A model generated the notes under the pieces. That model was given only the letters and a program-made list of their open reading frames with translations, searched no databases and was not told the DNA's origin. This document shows, one piece after another, positions 1 to 8,339 of a DNA stretch of 64,000 nucleotides (position 1 is its first letter; each line of letters begins with the position of its first letter). The position numbers were made by a program, and so were the translations under genes. The stretch spans positions 1,240,001-1,304,000 of the forward strand of contig NZ_CABPSJ010000001.1 in assembly GCF_902459745.1 (NCBI RefSeq), written 5' to 3'. The DNA is from Pandoraea communis. GTDB taxonomy: Bacteria > Pseudomonadota > Gammaproteobacteria > Burkholderiales > Burkholderiaceae.

Positions 1-133
1 ACAGGAATACCGCAATCAGCAAGGCAATAAGCGCCGCGCCGCCAATGAGCAACGGCAGGCGCTCGCGCGAGCGCAACTGCGCCAGCAGGGGCGGCTTGGC
101 GGCAACGTCCGCCGTCTGGGTGGCGGCGTTCAT
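1..133 (-). CDS. fliF: FliF, flagellar MS-ring protein (5' end only)
   Basis: Only the first 44 codons are in the window; the gene continues beyond position 1. The N-terminus is a short polar stretch followed by LRSRERLPLLIGG and a hydrophobic segment (about residues 31-44) that matches the first membrane helix of FliF, the protein that forms the inner-membrane MS ring of the flagellar basal body. The start was chosen because GGAG lies six bases before this ATG; an ATG 38 bases further upstream is in another frame and soon hits a stop. It is divergent from fliE, the usual arrangement of fliE and fliFGHIJ in Burkholderiales. Confidence is limited only by the small part visible. Confidence 0.85.
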   Translation of the reverse strand, partial: MNAATQTADVAAKPPLLAQLRSRERLPLLIGGAALIALLIAVFL

Positions 134-470
134 GCGCGGCTCCACGCCAGTGGCGTTGATACGACGTTCATCGCGGTGGAAGTGCTCACTAACATGCGAC
201 AGAATTCTCCGGGTACGCGTGGCATCGCGTTCACTTTCCAAGGGCGCTAAGGATCGGAAAGATCCGGTTCCCGGTGCGCACGATGCCGATGGTCCTGATT
301 ATTCGTTGGCGAATATGGAATCGTTCCGTGGATTAGGCGGGTGTTTTGCCGCTAATTAAGGTATTGGCGGCTTGCCATAGGGTGGTAATCTCCAACGTGA
401 CTGATAAAAGGCAAACCGGTCGAAGCGGCGCGATCTCGCGCGCAGCCGGTGCTCATTGAGGACAAGCAAC
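134..470. other. Divergent fliF/fliE intergenic region
   Basis: This gap of 337 bases lies between the divergent starts of fliF and fliE and must hold both promoters. The middle is AT-richer than the surrounding genes. I looked for sigma-54 (GG-N10-GC) and sigma-28 patterns and found no convincing match. No ORF with coding character is present. Confidence 0.6.
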
Positions 471-806
471 ATGGCCATTCCGGGGATCGAATCGGTATTG
501 CAGAAGCTGGGCGGCGTGGCGGCGCAGGCGGCGAGCTCGATCATGGGCACGTCCAGCGCCGGCGCGGGTGCCGCATCGGCGACAGGCGGGTTCGCGTCTG
601 AATTGGAAGCGTCGCTCAAGCGCGTGTCGTCGGCGCAGAACGGCGCGGAGTCCCAGGCGCGTGCTTTTGAAATGGGCGAACCGGGCGTGGCGCTCAACGA
701 CGTCATGGTCGATCTTCAAAAAGCCAACATCGGCTTTCAGATGAGCCTGCAAGTTCGCAACAAGCTCGTTTCCGCTTACACAACCGTGATGAATATGCAG
801 GTGTGA
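471..806 (+). CDS. fliE: FliE, flagellar hook-basal body junction protein
   Basis: FliE links the MS ring to the proximal rod and is among the first proteins exported by the flagellar type III apparatus. The 111-residue product has the typical length. Its C-terminal third ([20 protein letters not shown], then a tail ending MNMQV) is the diagnostic FliE signature. The N-terminal half is Ala/Gly/Ser-rich, as usual. The ATG is preceded by GAGGA at nine bases, so it is preferred over an in-frame TTG 15 bases upstream. The gene stands alone on this strand, is divergent from fliF, and is closed by a strong terminator. Confidence 0.95.
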   Translation: MAIPGIESVLQKLGGVAAQAASSIMGTSSAGAGAASATGGFASELEASLKRVSSAQNGAESQARAFEMGEPGVALNDVMVDLQKANIGFQMSLQVRNKLVSAYTTVMNMQV

Positions 807-869
807 GGTCGTTCGACCGGTTGCCGCGTCACAACGGCAGCGGGTTGGGTCGTCTCGGCACCTGAAGAA

Positions 870-895
870 GCCCCGTCTGGCGACGGGGCTTTTTT
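870..895 (+). terminator. Intrinsic terminator after fliE
   Basis: An 8-bp perfect stem GCCCCGTC/GACGGGGC with a four-base loop is followed directly by six T residues. It lies 63 bases after the fliE stop and ends a single-gene fliE transcript. Confidence 0.9.
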
Positions 896-958
896 GTTAC
901 TGGGTACATCGATCGTACGCGCGTTGATAAATCGCGGTACGACCTGGCGCCAACGTAG

Positions 959-1324
959 TCAGGCGGACGGTTCGGAAGATGAGGGTGGGACGGCAGCGCC
1001 GGGGCTTGCCTGACCCTCTGGGGGAACGATGCCCGGCGGCAGCGCCGGCGGTTTGCCACCCCGGCCCGCTTCGAGCTTGTAGAGCCATGCCAGCAATTCC
1101 GCGACCGCTTGATAGAGCTGTGCGGGAATGCGTTGATCGAGGTCGACCTGCGTGAGCAGGCTCACCAGCTCGGGCGACTCGTGGACATACAGGCCGTGCT
1201 CGCGCGCCGTGCGCACGATGGTCTCGGCGAGCAGGCCGTAGCCTTTCGCCACCACGCGCGGTGCCGTGTCTTTCGCGCCGTAGGCCAGCGCGACTGCGGC
1301 CCGGCGTTCCGGTGGAAACGTCAT
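959..1324 (-). CDS. FlhB C-terminal-domain homologue (FhlB-like export switch protein)
   Basis: The 121-residue protein matches the cytoplasmic C-terminal domain of FlhB/YscU, the substrate-specificity switch of type III export. It has the AVALAY strand near residues 10-15, then VVAKGYGLLAETI and a helix running to LLAWLYKLE. It lacks the FlhB membrane domain and the autocleavage motif NPTH, as expected for the small stand-alone paralogues called FhlB. The last 30 residues are a Pro/Gly/Ser-rich tail. The start overlaps the fliK stop by four bases (ATGA), so it is translationally coupled to the hook-length ruler whose export FlhB switches off. In some bacteria such orphans can partly replace the FlhB C-domain; a role here is inferred. 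Confidence 0.85.
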   Translation of the reverse strand: MTFPPERRAAVALAYGAKDTAPRVVAKGYGLLAETIVRTAREHGLYVHESPELVSLLTQVDLDQRIPAQLYQAVAELLAWLYKLEAGRGGKPPALPPGIVPPEGQASPGAAVPPSSSEPSA

Positions 1325-2724
1325 GCTTCACCTCCCGGCGGCGAACTCTCTCCGGATGACGGGCCAGCCGTTCCGTCCGCCACGGCCGCCGCAGCGGCGA
1401 CGCTCGCCGGCGGCGCATCGCTACCCGCCGATCCTGCATCGCGCTCGTCGCTCATCGCACCGAACGACAACTGGCTCGCGATGAGACCGACTGCGGCCAG
1501 TCGTTGACGCAGTTCCTCGCCTTCGTGCGACAGTAAATCCGCCGACGCCGCCGAGTCCGTCAGCAGGCGCGCTTGCAACTGTTGCCCCGATAAGCCGAGA
1601 TTGACGTCGACCGTGCCCAGCGATGGCAGTGTCAAACGCAGATGCGTATGCCATGTGGATGCGGCCGAGACCTCACCCGGTGCAGGCTGCCCGGCGCGCT
1701 CTTGGACCTGCCATTCCATCGGGGCGCCCGGCCATGCCGCGCCGTTCCACTGAAACTGCGGATTGACCAGCATGTCGAGTTGTTGGCGCACCAGCGCGAC
1801 ACTCTCGGCGGGGGCATTCGCAACGGCGGCGAGAGCGCCAGCCGGGCCGTGCGGTGCAGCACTGGGGGTGTTGCCGTCGCCAGATGCAGCCAGCAGCGCA
1901 TCGCCCTCGCGCCCGCTCGGCAGCACGCTGCTCGTGGTGTGCGCCACGCTGGCGGCATGCGCCAGCGCGTTCGCGGTATTGGGCAAATTGGCGGCGGCGT
2001 GCAGACCGCCATCGGCGGCCTCGCCAGTGGCGGTCTGGCCGGGAAGTCCTGTCTGCGCGGCGGCGGGGCTCGCCGCCGGCGACGCGGAAGGGCCCGGCAC
2101 CGGCCACGCGGCCGTCATTGCCGCCTCTGCCGCTGCGGGGCCCAGCAAGCGCGTTAGCGGACCGGGGCCCGGCAGGGTGGCGTCGGCACCCGCCGCGCGC
2201 AATTGCGCGGCCAGATTGGCCGATGCCGGCCAGCGCAACTGAGGCTCGGCTTGCAACTGCTCGAACGAGCGGCTGCCGGACGCCCATTGCGCCAGATGCG
2301 ATTCATAGAAAAGTCCGCTTGTCGACAGCGCATCCTTTAGCGCAGAGGCCAGAAGCGGTGCGAGGGCCGGGGCGCCGGTGCCGGGAGCGGCAGGCCACAC
2401 CGGGGCGCTCGCTTGCACGGGACCGGGCGAATCGGGCGCGAGCCGCAGGATCGTATCGATGGTGCGCGCAGCGGCGGAAAGCGTTGCCTGCTGCACCGGA
2501 GTAGGCAGCCGCTGGGCGCTCTGCGAAGGCGTATTGCCGAGACCGACGGCGGTGGGGGAGGTGCGTGTGGCGAGGTCGCCGAGGGCGGACGTCGCGTCGC
2601 CCGCCGGTTGTGTACCGGCGACGGCACTTGGGGCGCTGGAAGACGACACTCCCGGCCCAATACCGAGCAGTGAATCGAGTCGCCGTGCGAGCGTTGTGGC
2701 CAGCACCGAGTCCAAACCGGCCAT
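1321..2724 (-). CDS. fliK: FliK, flagellar hook-length control protein
   Basis: FliK is the secreted molecular ruler that measures hook length and triggers the export switch through FlhB. The 467-residue protein has the expected form: a long low-complexity Ala/Pro/Gly/Ser N-terminal ruler region (about 1-335) and a compact C-terminal Flg_hook domain (about 340-425) with LRLTLPSLGTVDVNLGLSG and RLAAVGLIASQLSFG. The tail is Ala/Ser-rich. It overlaps the downstream fhlB-like gene by four bases. Low sequence conservation of the ruler is normal, so identification rests on the C-domain and on the position beside fliT, fliS and fliD. Confidence 0.9.
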   Translation of the reverse strand: MAGLDSVLATTLARRLDSLLGIGPGVSSSSAPSAVAGTQPAGDATSALGDLATRTSPTAVGLGNTPSQSAQRLPTPVQQATLSAAARTIDTILRLAPDSPGPVQASAPVWPAAPGTGAPALAPLLASALKDALSTSGLFYESHLAQWASGSRSFEQLQAEPQLRWPASANLAAQLRAAGADATLPGPGPLTRLLGPAAAEAAMTAAWPVPGPSASPAASPAAAQTGLPGQTATGEAADGGLHAAANLPNTANALAHAASVAHTTSSVLPSGREGDALLAASGDGNTPSAAPHGPAGALAAVANAPAESVALVRQQLDMLVNPQFQWNGAAWPGAPMEWQVQERAGQPAPGEVSAASTWHTHLRLTLPSLGTVDVNLGLSGQQLQARLLTDSAASADLLSHEGEELRQRLAAVGLIASQLSFGAMSDERDAGSAGSDAPPASVAAAAAVADGTAGPSSGESSPPGGEA

Positions 2725-2748
2725 GCCTTACTCCGAAAAGCGGACGCC

Positions 2749-3087
2749 TCAGGTGCCTAGGTTCAGGCCATAGACTTCGTGCAGGGCACGTTGACGGCGC
2801 GTATTGTTGATCATTGCGTCGAGATGCGCCAGATGCGGCACTGCGAGGTCGCGAATCGCCGCGTCGTCGGCCAGAATGCGCCGGATGATGGCGTGCTTGC
2901 GCGAGCGCTCATCGTCGGTGAGCGGCAGGGCGGCGTCAAGTTGCTTGATCGCATCGACCTGCGTACGGTACTGCGTTTCGATGTCGATGAGTGCGTCCCA
3001 ATCGCCGTCGCGCGCCACACCGAGCATGCGCTCCGTGAGACCCGCAATAGTCTCGTAGCAGTTCAGCAAGGTCGCGGCTTCAGTCAT
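2749..3087 (-). CDS. fliT: FliT-like flagellar export chaperone
   Basis: This 112-residue, mostly alpha-helical protein starts MTEAATLLNCYETIAGLTERML and has the charged helices and length of FliT, the cytoplasmic chaperone of the filament cap FliD. In enterobacteria FliT also inhibits FlhDC. The start overlaps the end of fliS by eight bases (the fliS stop TGA lies inside ATGACTGA), which fixes the start and indicates translational coupling. The order fliD-fliS-fliT is standard. FliT is poorly conserved, so the call depends heavily on position. Confidence 0.85.
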   Translation of the reverse strand: MTEAATLLNCYETIAGLTERMLGVARDGDWDALIDIETQYRTQVDAIKQLDAALPLTDDERSRKHAIIRRILADDAAIRDLAVPHLAHLDAMINNTRRQRALHEVYGLNLGT

Positions 3088-3514
3088 AGCGCACCCCGGT
3101 GCCCGCCTGTGCGGCGGGTGCGCCCGTGCCGGCTGCCGGGGCAATCTCTCGCCAGGCCGATGCAATCGTGTCGAGCAGGGTGTCGACTTCTCGCACCTTG
3201 GCAACGTCGTTTTCGAGATTGGCCTCGAGCAGGCGGCGTCCCATGTAGTCGTACAGATCGCCCAGATTGCGGGACAGTTCTCCGCCCACATCCATGTTCA
3301 GGCCGTCGCGCAGTCCGCCGATGATGCCGATGGCCTTCGAGAGCGCCTGTCCGCGCTCCGCAATGCGGCCATCTTCAAAATGGACGCGGGCCTTCGTCAG
3401 GGCTGCCTTCGCGCCGTCGAACAGCATCGTGATGAGCTGATGCGGGCTCGCGGCGATGACGCCCGTTTCGAGCCCGACCTTGCGATAGGCGTTGGCGGCG
3501 TTTTGACCGTACAT
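3080..3514 (-). CDS. fliS: FliS, flagellin-specific chaperone
   Basis: FliS binds the disordered C-terminus of flagellin in the cytoplasm and delivers it to the export gate. The 144-residue product has the characteristic N-terminus with NAYRKVGLET, followed by SPHQLITMLFDGA, and the helix with LYDYMGRRLLEANLENDVAK typical of the four-helix FliS fold. A short Ala/Gly-rich tail is added at the C-terminus. The gene follows fliD after 22 bases and overlaps fliT, so fliD, fliS and fliT are probably one transcript. Confidence 0.95.
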   Translation of the reverse strand: MYGQNAANAYRKVGLETGVIAASPHQLITMLFDGAKAALTKARVHFEDGRIAERGQALSKAIGIIGGLRDGLNMDVGGELSRNLGDLYDYMGRRLLEANLENDVAKVREVDTLLDTIASAWREIAPAAGTGAPAAQAGTGVRYD

Positions 3515-3536
3515 GAGCGATCTCCGGGGGGCGCGC

Positions 3537-5636
3537 CTACTTCGACGACGAAGACGACGAACCGCCCAGCACCTGCTTGAGGTAGTCGCTGGTGCTCGAA
3601 AGCTTCGACATGGTCGCGTCGAGCGCGGTGAACTGCGCCAGATAGCGGTTCTGCATCTGCGTCATCTGGTCCTGCCAGTCGCTCTCCTGCTGCTGCACTT
3701 GCTTGATGGTGGCGTTCAGGTTCGACTGGGCTGTGCTGATCGCACCCTTCGCGCTCAGGAAGTTGCTGACCTGGTTCGACAGCAGCGACGCATAGCCTTG
3801 CGAGAAATTGATGGTGCCGCGATTGCCGAGGTTGGTGCCGGTGACCTGAATCTTGAGGCCGTCGGTCTGCGAACCCGCTGCACCGGTCAGATACTGGCCG
3901 CTGCCCGTGGCGATCACGCCGCCGATCGAGCCGCCGACGTCCACGCCATCGGTGCTGGGCGAAACGCCGGTGCCGAACAGCGCGGTCATGGCGTTGCCCG
4001 ACGTGACGCGCACATTCGAGGCAGAGCCATAACGGTTCGACGTGACCGATAGTACCCCGTTGGTCTGCTTGACCGTCACAGTCGAGCCGTTGGCGGCGAA
4101 CTTCGAGTTTCCGTTGATCGCGGCCTGCAAGGCGGCGGCCATCTTGTCGGGCGTGTAAATACCGTTCGGGATGGTGATAGACGTGCTCGTGCCGTCGACT
4201 TGTACCGTCAGCGTATTGTTGGTGCCGTCGATGGTCGTGTTCGCGCCAAGCGTGGCGTTCGACGTGAGCGTACCCTGGGTTGCAAGGCGGGTGACGACCA
4301 CGTCGTACTGGCCCGGTTGCGTATTGCTGGTCGAGCTTTGGTAGCTGATCAGGCTGTCGGTGGTCGTGCCGTTGGTGGCAAGCAAAGAGGCGAGCTGGGC
4401 GAAGCCGCCCGAGCTGATCGCCTTTTGCAGCTTGGTCGTATCGACCGCGAGCTGCCCCGACGTATCCGTGGCGCTGCCGGTGCCGTCGCCAGCCTGGAAT
4501 GTCACGCCGATATCGGCGAGCGAAGTCAGCACCGACCCCGAGACCCCCGGCAACTTGCCGTTCAGGATCTGCTGGATCTGCGTGGTGATCATCTGCGTGG
4601 TCGTGTCGCCGATCAGCGGGCCGTTGTTGTTCGACGTGCTGCCTGGCGTGGCGCTCGACTTGTCGAAATACGTCAGCTTGCCGATGGCCGAATGCAGCGT
4701 GTTGTAGGCGGTGACGAAATCGTTGACGGCCTTGGTGACACCGTCGCTGTTATTGCTCACGCTGACGGTGGTCGTGCCGGTCTTGAGCAGGCTCATCGAC
4801 AGACCTTGCACAGCGCTCTTCACCGTGTTGGTCGGGCTCGACACAGCCAGGCCATTGATGGTCAGGCTGGCGTTCTGGCCTGCCGCCGTCTGCGTCAGGC
4901 TCTGGGTGCCGGCGGGATCGTAAGCCAGCATGTTCGTGAGCGTGGCGTCACCCCCTGCGGCCACGTCGACCTTCATGCTCATGGTCTGCCCCGTCTGCGT
5001 CGAGGTCAGGACCAGACGGTTCGGCGTGGCGCTGCCGTCATTGACGATCGTGGCCGTCACACCGCCGTTGGCGGCGTTAATGGCGTCGCGAATGCCTTGA
5101 AGCGAGTTGTTCGTGTTCGTGATCGTGACGCTGAACGGTGCCTGCTGCGCGTTCGGCGAGAAGCTGGCGCCAGTGTACGTGCCATTGGCAAGCGTGCCAC
5201 CCGAAATCGTGCCGAAGCTGAACGTCAGCTTGGTCGACGTGCCGCTGCCAATCGAGGCGGCGGGGTCCGACACGCCGGTCGTCGACAGGCTTTGCGCCTG
5301 CGCCAACTGCGTCGTGTTGATGGTATAGCTACCCGCTTTCGCGGTGGTGTCTGCCGAAGCGCTCAGAATCGTCGCATCGCCCGGCGTGGCAGCCATCTGA
5401 AGGAACGACGATGCCGACGACAGGTTCGAGAGCGAGGATTGGAACGAACTCAGCGCCGATTGCAGGCTGCCGAGTGCCGAGACCTTGGTCTGATAGCTGG
5501 CCTCTTGCGACTTGAGCAAGTCGAGCTTTTTCGTCGCCGGCTGCATCAGACTGGTGACGAGATCGTTCACGTTCAGCCCCGAGCCGATGCCCGGTGACGA
5601 AATTGAGCCCGTGGTACTACTGCCAGTGGTCGCCAT
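3537..5636 (-). CDS. fliD: FliD, flagellar filament cap protein
   Basis: FliD (HAP2) forms the oligomeric cap under which flagellin subunits fold. The N-terminal region (about residues 15-45) has GIGSGLNVNDLVTSLMQPAT, the FliD_N signature, and the C-terminal 70 residues are a coiled coil with heptad-like spacing and many Gln, ending in a Ser-rich tail. At 699 residues it is clearly longer than common FliD proteins (about 450-500). The extra length is Thr/Ser/Gly-rich and lies in the surface-exposed centre, so additional cap domains are likely. Third-position GC is a little lower than in neighbours because Thr, Asn and Ser dominate. Confidence 0.95.
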   Translation of the reverse strand: MATTGSSTTGSISSPGIGSGLNVNDLVTSLMQPATKKLDLLKSQEASYQTKVSALGSLQSALSSFQSSLSNLSSASSFLQMAATPGDATILSASADTTAKAGSYTINTTQLAQAQSLSTTGVSDPAASIGSGTSTKLTFSFGTISGGTLANGTYTGASFSPNAQQAPFSVTITNTNNSLQGIRDAINAANGGVTATIVNDGSATPNRLVLTSTQTGQTMSMKVDVAAGGDATLTNMLAYDPAGTQSLTQTAAGQNASLTINGLAVSSPTNTVKSAVQGLSMSLLKTGTTTVSVSNNSDGVTKAVNDFVTAYNTLHSAIGKLTYFDKSSATPGSTSNNNGPLIGDTTTQMITTQIQQILNGKLPGVSGSVLTSLADIGVTFQAGDGTGSATDTSGQLAVDTTKLQKAISSGGFAQLASLLATNGTTTDSLISYQSSTSNTQPGQYDVVVTRLATQGTLTSNATLGANTTIDGTNNTLTVQVDGTSTSITIPNGIYTPDKMAAALQAAINGNSKFAANGSTVTVKQTNGVLSVTSNRYGSASNVRVTSGNAMTALFGTGVSPSTDGVDVGGSIGGVIATGSGQYLTGAAGSQTDGLKIQVTGTNLGNRGTINFSQGYASLLSNQVSNFLSAKGAISTAQSNLNATIKQVQQQESDWQDQMTQMQNRYLAQFTALDATMSKLSSTSDYLKQVLGGSSSSSSK

Positions 5637-5793
5637 AAATTGCTCGCTCTCAAAAATAGTTGCTCAACTCGCAAAACGCCGGCGCAAAAAGTGCTGCCCT
5701 TGTAATGCTTGCGGCGACGCCCCCCGCAAAGGTGGCGCCGCCGGCGGCCCGGCCGAGTTGCCGCCGGGCGTTACACCTTGCCAAACAGGCGCT

Positions 5794-7206
5794 TTACTGG
5801 AGAAGCTTCAGCACTTGTTGCGGCAGTTGGTTTGCCTGGGCCAGCATCGAGATACCGGCTTGTTGCAGAATCTGCGACTTGGTCATGTTGGCCGTTTCTG
5901 CAGCGTAGTCGGTGTCTTGCACGCCCGAACGCGCCGAGGTCAGGTTCTGCGTCGTGGTCGACAGGCTCGAAATCGTCGACTGGAAGCGGTTTTGAATAGC
6001 GCCCAGGGTCGATTGCAGCGTGTCGACGGTGCCGATGGCCGAGTCGATCTGCGACAGCATCAGCGTGGCGCTGTTGACCGTCTTGACGTCGGCTTGTGCC
6101 AGGCTACCGCTCGTGGCGTAGGTCGTGGCTGCCGTCGGCAGGCCCAGCTTGGTCAGCGTTGCCGGCGTGCCGCCGCTGATCTGGAAGGCCGAACCCGAGC
6201 TCAGGTGCATCTTGCCCGTGGTGTCGACATACGCGTTCACGCCGCTGTTCGACGAGTTGATCGCGTTGGCCAGGTCGGTGGCGCTGTTCATCTTGCCGGT
6301 GATGTTCGTGGCCTTACCATTGACGGTCAGGACGAGGTCACCTGCTGCCAGCGTTTGCGAGAACGTCGAAGCGACGGCGGTCGACGTGGTCGTCGAACCC
6401 GCGGCGGCACCGGCGACGGCCATGCCCAGCGTGGTAGCGTCGGCACCAGCGACCGTCAGCGTTTGCGTCGGATCGGTGTTGGTGATGGCGATTTCGCCGG
6501 CCGAGTTGACCGATGCGACGTTGCCCGTGAAACCGGCGGTTTGTGCGGCGGTGTTGATTGCCGTTGCCAGGTCAGCCGAGCTGTTGTACGTGCCGGCCTT
6601 GACGTTGACGGCCGTGCCTGCGCCCAACTGAACGGTCAGTGCGGCAACGGTGAAGCTCAGCGGGTTGGTGGCCGAGCTCGTTTGTGCGACCGAACCGATG
6701 CTGGCGACGGTCATGCTTTGTTGCAGGTTGACCGAGATGGTCTGGCCTGCGTTGGCGCCAACCTGGAAGTTCGCCGTGCCCATCGAGCCGTCGAGCACGT
6801 TCAGGCCGTTGAACGACGTCTGGGTTGCCAGACGGTTCACTTCAGCCAGACGCTGTTGGACTTCCTGGTCCAGTGCTGCACGATCCGAAGCCGAGTTCGT
6901 CGAGTTGGTCGACTGCACGGCCAGGGTACGGATGCGTTGCAGGTTGTCGGTGATTGCCGACAGGGCGCCTGCGGCGGTTTGCACCAGCGAGATACCGTCG
7001 TTGGCGTTGCGCTGGGCTTGCTGCGTGCCGTTGATCTGGGCCGACATACGGTCCGTGATCGCCAGGCCAGCGGCATCGTCCGCTGCGCTGTTAATACGCA
7101 GACCCGACGACAGACGGGTAATCGAGGTTTGCAGACCCGATTGCGAGGTGCTCAGGTTACGTTGTGCAACCAGCGAGAAGATGTTGGTATTGATGACAGA
7201 TGACAT
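5794..7206 (-). CDS. fliC: FliC, flagellin
   Basis: This is the filament subunit. The conserved N-terminal D0/D1 region (residues 1-140, with ITRLSSGLRINSAADDAAGL and NDGISLVQTAAGAL) and C-terminal D1/D0 region (about 385-470, with NRFQSTISSL and ending LPQQVLKLLQ) flank a variable Thr/Ala/Gly-rich centre. The length of 470 residues suits a filament with added surface domains. AGGAG lies eight bases before the ATG. A sigma-28-like promoter stands 92 bases upstream, so late FliA-dependent expression separate from fliD is likely. The 157 bases between fliC and fliD hold GC-rich inverted repeats that may terminate the abundant transcript. Confidence 0.97.
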   Translation of the reverse strand: MSSVINTNIFSLVAQRNLSTSQSGLQTSITRLSSGLRINSAADDAAGLAITDRMSAQINGTQQAQRNANDGISLVQTAAGALSAITDNLQRIRTLAVQSTNSTNSASDRAALDQEVQQRLAEVNRLATQTSFNGLNVLDGSMGTANFQVGANAGQTISVNLQQSMTVASIGSVAQTSSATNPLSFTVAALTVQLGAGTAVNVKAGTYNSSADLATAINTAAQTAGFTGNVASVNSAGEIAITNTDPTQTLTVAGADATTLGMAVAGAAAGSTTTSTAVASTFSQTLAAGDLVLTVNGKATNITGKMNSATDLANAINSSNSGVNAYVDTTGKMHLSSGSAFQISGGTPATLTKLGLPTAATTYATSGSLAQADVKTVNSATLMLSQIDSAIGTVDTLQSTLGAIQNRFQSTISSLSTTTQNLTSARSGVQDTDYAAETANMTKSQILQQAGISMLAQANQLPQQVLKLLQ

Positions 7207-7297
7207 TTAGCCACTCCTTTCCCAAAATTTTTGGCTCCGGCTTAAGCGCCGTAACTTTGGCTCACCAGCCAATCGCCGAAAGCCGCCGTTGTAGGGG

Positions 7298-7324
7298 ATA
7301 TCGGACGGCCATTGGGAAAATTTA
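7298..7324 (-). promoter_or_regulatory. Sigma-28 (FliA) promoter of fliC
   Basis: Read on the minus strand, TAAATTTT, an 11-base spacer and TCCGATAT match the FliA consensus TAAAGTTT-N11-GCCGATAA closely and with exact spacing. It sits 92 bases upstream of the flagellin start, giving a leader of about 85 bases. Flagellin genes are the classic FliA targets. Confidence 0.8.
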
Positions 7325-7540
7325 GGGTGATTTCACAAAATGCTCTCTCACCCCCGATCGACTGACCCCGTCGATGTCGGAAAAACGCTAATAAGCCAGT
7401 CTACAAATTTCCTCCATGATCGATTCGTCAAGGAAAGGGGCAATCTGCCGCCTATTCATGTCCTGTAAGGCTTGGAGAGGTGGTGGCATGTCGCGTCACC
7501 CGGTGGGTGAGGCGGGCAATTCTCAACTTGTGGCACGGGC

Positions 7541-7573
7541 TGGCGGCGGAGAAAAAATTTTTTTCCGCCGCCA
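7541..7573. repeat. 33-base near-perfect palindrome with A/T core
   Basis: TGGCGGCGGA and TCCGCCGCCA flank a core of consecutive A then T residues. Only one symmetric pair is mismatched. It lies in the 473-base gap between the response regulator and fliC, upstream of the fliC promoter. It is not a standard terminator, because the T run is inside the structure. The rest of the gap holds the fliC promoter and the terminator of the upstream gene, and no gene. Confidence 0.75.
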
Positions 7574-7603
7574 CGAAATTTCTTCGTGCCGATGGCTGAC
7601 GGC

Positions 7604-7639
7604 GCCTAAAAAGCACATGGCCCGCGACGGCGGGCCATG
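7604..7639 (-). terminator. Probable terminator after the NarL-type response regulator
   Basis: CATGGCCCGC and GCGGGCCATG form a 10-bp stem with a four-base loop. On the minus strand the hairpin is followed, after three bases, by a run of T residues. It lies 40 bases after the stop of the response regulator. Confidence 0.65.
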
Positions 7640-7679
7640 AAGTGAGTACTAATTAGCAGAAAATGTGGTGCCGATGGCG

Positions 7680-8339
7680 CTATGCGCAGACGGGGCCCAT
7701 CTCTGCGCTGACCAGGCCGTGCTGCATCACGTAATAGGTGAGTTCGGCGTTGTTGTTCAGGCGCATCTTCTCGAGCAGGCGTGTGCGGTACACGCTCACG
7801 GTCTTGACCGAGAGCGACAGCGCGTTGGCGATGTCGGTCAGGCGCTTGCCCGAGCCGATCATGCAAAGCGTCTGGTATTCGCGGTCGGACAGGCGCTCGT
7901 GGGGCGGCTGGTCGGCATCCGGGCCGAGATAATCGGCGAGCGTCTCGGCGACCATCGGGCTCACATACTTGCGGCCCGCCGCGACCTGGCGCACGGCCGA
8001 GACCAACTGCTGCGCGTTCGAGCGTTTGCTTAAATAACCGGCAGCGCCGGCCTTGAGGGCGCGCAGCGCGAACTGGCCTTCCCCGTACATGCTGAAGATC
8101 ATGATGGGCAAACGCGGATGTTTGCGCCGCAAGGTCTTGAGAATCTCGAGACCGTTTGTGTCGGGCAGCGAAATGTCGAGCAAGACGATGTCCCACTGCG
8201 CGGCATCGGTCATCTCCAGCGCTTCTGCGCCGCAATCGGCTTCGCCGATGACGGCGATACTCCCGCTATCGGAGAGCAACTGCCGGACGCCCTGGCGCAC
8301 GATGGCGTGGTCGTCGACGATGAGCACTCTAAGCGTCAT
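7680..8339 (-). CDS. NarL/FixJ-family response regulator
   Basis: This 219-residue protein has an N-terminal receiver domain with acidic residues D9-D10, phosphoacceptor D55 in VLLDISLPD and K105, followed by a LuxR-type helix-turn-helix (about 146-205, LSDREYQTLCMIGSGKRLTD). It is a DNA-binding transcription regulator activated by phosphorylation. The ATG for MTLRVLIVDDH was chosen because the receiver starts there and it overlaps the stop of the upstream kinase gene by 11 bases; longer in-frame starts would add unrelated residues. The kinase is certainly its partner. Position next to fliC hints at control of motility or a surface trait, but the target is unknown. Confidence 0.9.
   Translation of the reverse strand: MTLRVLIVDDHAIVRQGVRQLLSDSGSIAVIGEADCGAEALEMTDAAQWDIVLLDISLPDTNGLEILKTLRRKHPRLPIMIFSMYGEGQFALRALKAGAAGYLSKRSNAQQLVSAVRQVAAGRKYVSPMVAETLADYLGPDADQPPHERLSDREYQTLCMIGSGKRLTDIANALSLSVKTVSVYRTRLLEKMRLNNNAELTYYVMQHGLVSAEMGPVCA

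Noticed and set aside
4200-5597. Long plus-strand open frame opposite fliD
   Set aside because: It is the antisense frame of a certain FliD gene; the product is Arg/Gly-rich and has no family features, as is typical for shadow frames in GC-rich DNA.
5512-7203. Plus-strand open frame of over 500 codons opposite fliC
   Set aside because: It mirrors the flagellin gene in the complementary frame and has no plausible start signal or domain.
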